Made by a program: the position numbers and the translations under genes
Part shown: piece after piece, positions 30,801-35,287 of the stretch
How the letters are laid out: each line of letters opens with the position of its first letter
How positions within the stretch are numbered: position 1 is the stretch's first letter
NCBI GenBank assembly: GCA_032718475.1
Contig: JAUCBJ010006271.1
Coordinates: 1-35,287 of the forward strand
From: Nemertoderma westbladi
Taxonomy: Eukaryota; Xenacoelomorpha; Nemertodermatida; Nemertodermatidae
Reading direction: 5' to 3'
DNA length: 35,287 nucleotides
Notes under the pieces: model-generated
The model's input: only the letters and a program-made list of their open reading frames with translations
The model's database searches: none
What the model was told of the DNA's origin: nothing

Positions 30801-33031
30801 GGTGATCTTCCACAGTAAACCCTTCCACTCTGTTTTCCAAAGGAATGCCTGTTCACCACCATGAGTGATCTTCCACAGTAAACCCTTCCACTCTGTTTCC
30901 CAAAGAAATGCCTTTTCACCACCATGGGTGATCTTCCACAGTAAACCCTTCCACTCTGTTTCCCAAAGAAATGCCTTTTCACCACCATGGGTGATCTTCC
31001 ACAGTAAATCATTCCGCTCTGTTTCCCAAAGAAATGCCTTTTCACCACCATCGGTGATCTTCCACAGTAAACCCTTCCACTCTGTTTTCCAAAGGAATGC
31101 CTGTTCACCACCATGAGTGATCTTCCACAGTAAACCCTTCCACTCTGTTTCCCAAAGAAATGCCTTTTCACCACCACGGGTGATCTTCCACAGTAAACCC
31201 TTCCACTCTGTTTCCCAAAGAAATGCCTTTTCACCACCATGGGTGATCTTCCACAGTAAATCATTCCACTCTGTTTCCCAAAGAAATGCCTTTTCACCAC
31301 CATGGGTGATCTTCCACAGTAAACCCTTCCACTCTGTTTCCCAAAGAAATGCCTTTTCACCACCATGGGTGATCTTCCACAGTAAACCCTTCCACTCTGT
31401 TTCCCAAAGAAATGCCTTTTCACCACCATGGGTGATCTTCCACAGTAAACCCTTCCACTTTGTTTCCAAAAGAAATGCCTTTTCACCACCATGGGTGATC
31501 TTCCACAGTAAACCCTTCCACTCTGTTACCTAAATGAACGCCTGTTCACCACCATGATGGGTGATCCTCCACAGTAAACCCTTCCACTCTGTTTCCCAAA
31601 GGAATGCCTGTTCACCCACCACCATGGCATGGGTGATCTTCCACAGTAAACTCTTCCACTCTGTTTCCCAAGTTGCTTTGGTTCCCATTTATCGACCACC
31701 GAATGATGAAATCCAGGAAAACAACTTCATTGGTAGTCTCAAACAATTTTGATGTCCAATTTTTGCTGTCCAGACAGCAAATCAATTACTATTCTAAACA
31801 AGATGTCCATTTAAGTGAAATATTATATGTATCATATTTTTATAACAAACCTTAGCAGTTAGAATCATTGGCATATTGCAGGCTTGGTATGCCATGAGGA
31901 ATGCCATGGGGGTGAGGCCGCTCTTTAACAGGTAAAGAGTAATAAGGTAGCTGCCGGCGAAGATGACACCTCCAGATGTGTTGGACCGGTAATGGTAGAC
32001 CAGGGTAACGATAACCAGTGTTTGAGCCGCTACAAAAAAAGTGTCTCCCCACGCACTAAATATGGAAAATATAACATATGAAGTTGTTACTCGAACGTAA
32101 ATAATATACTGAAGAAAACTTAGTTTAACTACTATCTTGTAGCCAAGACGTACCATATCACAAAATGGTAAGTATAGATCAGATGGGAGGGGGGGGGGGG
32201 GGGGGCGTGAAAATGTACCTCCCACCCCCCAAGGAAAAATGGAAATGTATCCTTGCCATCGACTTTAGTTAGTGTTTTGGTTAGAATAACTTGCCACTGT
32301 AACCTGCCCTTTTCTCTTAATTGATAATTTGTCGAGATACGACTTGTATCAGTAGTCACACTCACGCGGATTATAATTAGTTAATTAATTAATTGTTTTA
32401 ATTACCTGAAGGGGTATCCGTTGGCTGCATTGTAAGCGACACTAGATGTTACCGCAACCAACTCGAATATACACGAGTAAAGATTAATCCCTTCAACTGA
32501 TTTCGCTTTTAGAATTTTTGCTATTTGAGGAAGTTTTACTGAAATAAAATAAATTTTATTTAATACTGTGTTATCTACCTCAATCGGCGGTAAAATTTTA
32601 GCAGAACGCATTAAATGGATACAATCAACCTATTGTCATAACAATGGTAGAGGTTTATACCTTCAACTAGACAGGTTTATTTTCCTTACAATTTGAACGC
32701 AGTGCTAATACTGCTGCAAACATGTTATCAGCATCACCAGTCAGTAAAACGTCATTCGTTGTAATTCTTGTATTTAGGCATACTGGTTCTATCAGACAGA
32801 CCACATATCCAACGTCTACCGGTACTACCCGGAATCGAAGTGTGATATAATCTGCAGTCTATGAGGTTGTATATGAGGTTGTCTGTGGGTGGAGAACATG
32901 CAATAAGTGTAAACGTTTCAGCTGAGTAAAAGTCTATATATAAATAGTTCAAGTTAGTCAAAACTCACCCATCAAGGCCAAACCAATGAGACATGTACCA
33001 GCCAACTTGGCCAATATTGTTCCGATAGTCA
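27765..33031 (-). CDS. MPDU1: MPDU1 homologue (mannose-P-dolichol utilisation defect 1), 5' exon missing
   Basis: Joining, on minus, 33031-32969, 32538-32406, 32055-31851, 30641-30459 and 27830-27765 gives one continuous frame of about 215 residues with all GT..AG sites and phases matching. It is a multi-pass ER membrane protein of the PQ-loop family, needed for use of dolichol-P-mannose and dolichol-P-glucose in N-glycan, GPI and mannosylation pathways. Diagnostic stretches are VKLPQIAKILKAKSVEG (PQ-loop motif; human VKLPQVFKILGAKSAEG), GYPFSAWGDTFF, QAATNYGNGHTGQLS and LQETGD, closing with a Lys/Glu-rich cytosolic tail (YYWEVTKQKLEAKPKEKET). Human MPDU1 has 247 residues, so about 30 N-terminal residues are lacking. 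The first visible exon begins in phase 1, so an upstream exon lies further right or was not recognised. Two introns are inflated, one by a 63-bp minisatellite and one by a LINE. Confidence 0.93.
28095..30450 (-). mobile_element. CR1/Jockey-type LINE in the last MPDU1 intron, 7-bp target duplication
   Basis: A 2.36-kb non-LTR element on the same strand as MPDU1. CTACTCA is repeated exactly at 28088-28094 and 30451-30457. The 5' end is truncated: coding is open from the junction (KFNTLNKNLKNQ...) and no endonuclease is present. The reverse transcriptase follows, then a 3' UTR of about 0.65 kb and an (AATTG)n tail at about 28095-28115. PQG and YADD motifs distinguish it from the RTE-like copies. 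The element begins 8 nt behind the splice donor of the 30641-30459 exon. Confidence 0.9.
28760..30448 (-). pseudogene. CR1/Jockey-type reverse transcriptase, interrupted
   Basis: Two frames: 30448-29869 (linker and RT fingers, with TNKPNGPSIFSPK, TPVFKKGDRE, NYRPISV, ending ERIFETIL) and 29836-28760 (FGFRKGYSTMDAV, VLDLSKAFNSL, GIPQGTKLGPLFFLIYVND, QYADDTLVY, then thumb and C-terminal region). Catalytic Asp residues and PQG are intact. The split is a short AT-rich insertion (tataaacatatatata-like) at about 29842-29866 that places a stop in the middle of the domain. The frame resumes in register with YKQIMNYL. Without that lesion the RT would be continuous. Confidence 0.85.
30459..30641 (-). 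CDS. MPDU1: MPDU1 exon with QAATNYGNGHTGQLS and LQETGD
   Basis: 183 bp, 61 complete codons, phase 0 at both ends. It is the most conserved part of the gene: QAATNY.NGHTGQLS and SFARVLTTLQETGD match human QAATNYHNGHTGQLS and SLARIFTSIQETGD. The donor CAG|GTGAGTAG is strong, and its last bases are part of the target duplication of a LINE inserted right behind it. Confidence 0.93.
30716..31678. repeat. 63-bp minisatellite in an MPDU1 intron, about 15 units
   Basis: The unit starts accatgggtgatcttccac and ends caaagaaatgccttttc (63 bp). Units are highly similar. A 'gagtgatc...ttccaaaggaatgcctg' type recurs at regular spacing, so multi-unit blocks were copied. The unit is stop-free on both strands, giving minus frames of 275 and 262 codons (WKGLLWKITHGGEKAF type) that are artefacts. 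The last units near 31540-31640 have small insertions. Confidence 0.95.
31851..32055 (-). CDS. MPDU1: MPDU1 exon, central membrane helices
   Basis: 205 bp encoding AWGDTFFVAAQTLVIVTLVY, HYRSNTSGGV, then two more hydrophobic stretches and QACNMPMILTAK. The acceptor is CCATATTTAG and the donor AAG|GTTTGT in phase 0. It aligns with SSWGEALFLMLQT through QASNVPAVVVGR of human MPDU1. Confidence 0.92.
32056..32405. other. MPDU1 intron with a 17-nt poly-G run
   Basis: Intron between the 32538-32406 and 32055-31851 exons. It contains a poly-G run at 32189-32205 and, 20 bp on, a C-rich stretch (cctcccacccccc). The two could pair. The open frames here are antisense or intronic readthrough. Confidence 0.6.
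32406..32538 (-). CDS. MPDU1: MPDU1 exon with the first PQ-loop motif
   Basis: 133 bp. The acceptor is TTTATTTCAG and the donor AG|GTAATT. The joined Val codon starts VKLPQIAKIL. Then come KSVEGINLYS and a membrane helix (FELVAVTSSVAYN), ending at GYPF plus two bases of Ser. The match to the human protein is strong across the whole exon. Confidence 0.92.
32539..32968. other. MPDU1 intron, nothing else seen
   Basis: 430-bp intron between the first two visible MPDU1 exons, with ordinary AT-rich sequence. A short 'tatgaggttgtatatgaggttgt' direct repeat lies near 32860-32882. Confidence 0.6.
32969..33031 (-). CDS. MPDU1: MPDU1 exon (first visible), membrane segment before the PQ loop
   Basis: 63 bp, starting after CTTCTTTAG with two bases of a split codon. 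It encodes TIGTILAKLAGTCLIGLALM, a hydrophobic segment matching the ILLSKGLGLGIVAGSLL region of human MPDU1. It ends one base into the next codon at ATGG|GTGAGT. Too short to stand out as an open frame. Confidence 0.8.
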
Positions 33032-33438
33032 CTAAAGAAGAACAATAAATTATAATTAATTAATATTGAATCCAATTAATATTTCTATAAGAATTAATTT
33101 TATTGTTATTCCAGTTAAGAGTTTGGAAATAAGTTAGAATAAACTGGTGAGAATTATTCCCGAAGATCTTTCAATATTGACTGCGTCAATCCATGACCTA
33201 CTATAACTGTTATAGTAGTTGGTCATGGTCAATCACTCAATAGTCCCTCTGTGTTGTGTACTCTCGTGTAAATGCAAAACGTAATAATCAATTGATCATG
33301 AAATTATTTGTCTATTACTTTTTGTTATATTCTTTTTATTAAGAAAATAATAAATCATTAGATTAACCATTGTTTGGGTTATAATGGTTTGAGTATGAAC
33401 TAATAAAACATAATCCATAATAATAATAATAATAATAT
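33032..33438. other. Upstream flank or intron of MPDU1
   Basis: AT-rich. It has a hairpin at 33191-33229 (ccatgacc-actataac / gttatagt-ggtcatgg) and an (AAT)n microsatellite at about 33418-33436. No MPDU1 5' exon was recognised here. Confidence 0.5.
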
Positions 33439-34177
33439 CATAATCGAGTTAGGGTTGGGGGGAAACACGAAGTCAGATCTTTGGGGTGATCAAAATAGGT
33501 GGAGTTTGGTGCCAATATTTCGGCCACAACATGTAATAATAATAATAAATAATTATTTATATTATACAAAATAACAGGCCTTCAACAGGGCTAATCAGGA
33601 TGTGTCGGGCTACGTAAGAAACTGACTACTGGACTAAAAACACTACTTCCCTAGATTCACTACTCAGACTATATTACTACTGGGTTGGTACTACCGGTAG
33701 GTTAGGTATGGCAACAAAATATAATATTATTATGGGGCTACGCGTATCCCTGTAATCGCCGGCAAAGCAATTAATTAACAGAATTTCAAACAAAATTTAC
33801 AAAATAATTCGCAAAATAATTTGGTATACGATTGTTACTATTCGCACCAAAAAAATAATATTAAAAGATATTCGTGAAATATACGGAATTTATATTACGA
33901 TATGTATGCGTACAGTATAATCTTACCATCCCCGGTTGTAATCTATGTTGTATTGCGTGTTGAGTGTTGGGTGCTCGTGTGTTATGAAATACTTCTCGCT
34001 GAGTTTTCTGTCGGTCCAATCCTTGCATATGCGTTTAATTTTGATTGTGAATGGGTGCGGTGTACTGTTATGGCCGTCATGTTTATATGTGGCCGAAATA
34101 TTGGCACCAAATTCCACCTATTTTGATCACCCCAAAGATCTGACTTCGTGTTTCCCCCCAACCCTAACTCGATTATG
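33439..34177. mobile_element. Fold-back element (90-bp arms) with a Penelope-like GIY-YIG tail
   Basis: The arms at 33439-33528 and 34088-34177 are reverse complements with about one mismatch (gagtttgg versus gaatttgg), so the structure is young. Within it, a minus frame (34117-33923) reads FTIKIKRICKDW, DRKLSEKYFI and HPTLNTQ. This resembles the tail common in Penelope-like elements with a C-terminal GIY-YIG endonuclease (RKISEA.FI....P.LN.Q). The catalytic GIY and YIG strands are not present, so only the end survives. Penelope elements are known for partly inverted copies, which fits the arms. Confidence 0.6.
33923..34117 (-). pseudogene. C-terminal fragment of a Penelope-like GIY-YIG endonuclease
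   Basis: 64 codons ending with TAA. The recognisable part is the last 40 residues, with DRKLSEKYFITHEHPTLNTQ, the Glu-containing final helix and the P.LN.Q closing motif of this endonuclease family. The frame starts inside the right inverted arm, so the first ten residues are arm sequence. No RT or catalytic residues remain. Confidence 0.45.
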
Positions 34178-34520
34178 TTTACCCCGGTGATCTGGGCCCG
34201 TAACTATCTTTGTAGAATAATAATATCATGATATTGCGTGAATTCGTCATTTCCCTCTGTGGCGAATTCAAATTTTCTTCACTTCAATGGAATAGTGATT
34301 TGCAGTAAAAATCACATATTTAATATTAACAATAATAATATAATAATTGAAATTCTACAGTGATAATATGAAGTATGACACTTACATTCCATTTCAGTTC
34401 AGTAGCCTTCTAAAATTATCCTTGAATTCATAAATATAAATTAGCAATGGTTAACAATAGAAAGAGCAATGGTTGGTTAACAAATATTAACTGCACTCAA
34501 TAAGTTACACGTAATTTAAT
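34178..34520. other. AT-rich spacer
   Basis: Short spacer between the fold-back element and the third LINE copy. A minus-strand donor-like sequence (GAAT|GTAAGTG) at about 34385 lies downstream of an ATG-GAA. This could give a very short MPDU1 N-terminus, but a stop lies four codons upstream and the expected conserved residues are absent. Confidence 0.4.
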
Positions 34521-35287
34521 GATCGTATGAGCATAATCTCAAAGGATGGTTTGCTTGAGCATGTGGACGATGTCTGTTTACCTGGGTTCATGGATCCTGA
34601 AGTCAGGTGAGGGAAATACGTTAGGGAAAGGCATGGGCTGGACAGCATTGAAACCCATTCAATGCTGCCTATGCATTTCCCTAACGTATTTCCAGCAAAT
34701 CACACAATCACACTTAAGGTCCGATTATTTAGACCAGCAATAGTACCAATACTCTTCTATTGGTGTCCTCTCCATGCTGGGCTCTAAGTGCTGAGGACAC
34801 AAAATTTCTGGATGACACATTCACAAGAATGCTACGCCGGGTTCACTGTGTCAAGTACAATGCACACATCTCCAACCAGACACTATATAACATTGGAGGT
34901 GTGTCATTGGTACCTCCAAGCTTGACACTTGAACAAAGCCGCATTTGCTTTGCAGGACATTGCTTTCGCCGTGAGGACCAGCCAGTGCATAATCTTGTAC
35001 TTTGGCAGCCTCATGGAGTGAATATCTGAATAAGCATGGTGGACAGCCCATGACTTTCTTGAGACGCATCTTAAAGGACATTGGCCTTGAAGATGTGGAT
35101 AATCTCGCGAAAGTCATGGGGGATGCGATGGGAAGTGGCGGTTCAACTTTGTTGATAAGCCAGCATAGTATTCTTAATGCACGCTGCATTGGAACAATGC
35201 CAATTGTGGATTTCATGGTGGTCCCAAAAATATTTTTGATAAGCCAGGACCAGAATAGCAACCCATGTGCAGCTTCAATGCAGCAGA
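34521..35287 (+). mobile_element. RTE-like LINE copy 3, degraded and rearranged, cut by window end
   Basis: Homologous to the last 650 bp of copies 1 and 2. The start is equivalent to 5488 of copy 1 (gatcg-atgagcataa). It includes the CWAL.AEDTK, RMLRRVHCVKYNAHISNQTL and GHCFRREDQP coding stretch (34760-35029), broken by frameshifts on both sides. Between 34612 and 34693 the normal sequence is replaced by an inverted duplication. The 3' end seems duplicated: a gataagcca..atagtattctt segment at about 35150 and a similar one at about 35238. Orientation is plus, opposite to copy 2. Confidence 0.85.
34612..34693. repeat. Hairpin (inverted duplication) within LINE copy 3
   Basis: The left arm at 34612-34652 begins ggaaatacgttagggaaag and the right arm at 34658-34693 ends ctaacgtatttcc. 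They are about 85-90% complementary around a 5-nt loop. The left arm matches the LINE sense sequence; the right arm replaces LINE sequence found in copies 1 and 2. Confidence 0.85.

Noticed and set aside
30642-31492. 275- and 262-codon minus frames (WKGLLWKITHGGEKAF type)
   Set aside because: They are translations of the 63-bp intronic minisatellite of MPDU1; adjacent frames are also open. Not a gene.
31794-32225. 143-codon minus frame taken as one exon
   Set aside because: Only 32055-31851 is exon. The ends run into the introns through the acceptor and donor, as shown by the match to MPDU1.
34381-34400. MPDU1 start exon with ATG-GAA followed by a minus donor
   Set aside because: It would give a three-residue leader in place of the roughly 30 conserved residues, and the donor context is weak. 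Kept only as a remote possibility.

Overview
This window is nuclear DNA from an animal, most likely an invertebrate. Its genes are split by introns with GT..AG boundaries. It carries several classes of eukaryotic transposon (non-LTR retrotransposons, a Helitron, inverted-repeat MITEs, a Penelope-like fragment) and has AT-rich spacers. Recurrent 'taggcctac'-type words and the transposon mix would fit a marine invertebrate, but the species cannot be fixed from sequence alone.

Three host genes can be supported, two of them only after joining exons by hand. (1) 1594-2147 (+) is the last coding exon of a tyrosine kinase (C-terminal lobe). (2) 14090-19142 (+) is a three-exon AGTRAP (angiotensin II type-1 receptor-associated protein) homologue that appears complete at 173 residues. 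(3) 33031-27765 (-) is an MPDU1 homologue (PQ-loop, dolichol-phosphate-mannose utilisation). Five exons are visible and the first coding exon is missing. AGTRAP and MPDU1 converge, with about 8.6 kb of repeats between them. The three genes have no evident functional link.

Layout: 1-1593, spacer or intron with a 971-bp non-autonomous Helitron that has clean A^TC...CTAG^T termini. 1594-2147, kinase exon. 2728-6273, a 21-bp satellite (about 95 + 5 units) split by a 5'-truncated RTE-like LINE. 6806-7727, a 0.9-kb inverted-repeat element. 8425-11016, a 33-bp minisatellite. 11057-13993, small repeats and fold-backs. 14090-19142, AGTRAP, with a 28-bp minisatellite, two MITE-like elements and two long G/C runs in intron 1. 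19921-20588, a 25-bp minisatellite. 22055-22260, a tRNA-related SINE candidate. 22399-24100, a 61-bp satellite. 24277-24366, a possible broken fragment of a cystathionine beta-synthase-like enzyme. 24479-27189 (-), a longer RTE-like LINE with a perfect 10-bp target-site duplication. 27765-33031 (-), MPDU1, whose last intron was enlarged by a CR1/Jockey-type LINE with a 7-bp target-site duplication beginning at the splice donor, and whose fourth-exon-flanking intron holds a 63-bp minisatellite. 33439-34177, a fold-back element with a Penelope-like GIY-YIG tail. 34521-end, a third, rearranged RTE-like copy.

About 30% of the window is tandem repeat from eight unrelated unit families. Most long open frames are products of stop-free repeat units and should not be read as proteins. 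I see no operon, CRISPR array or novel defence system. The unusual features are the density and variety of minisatellites and the well-preserved insertion footprints.
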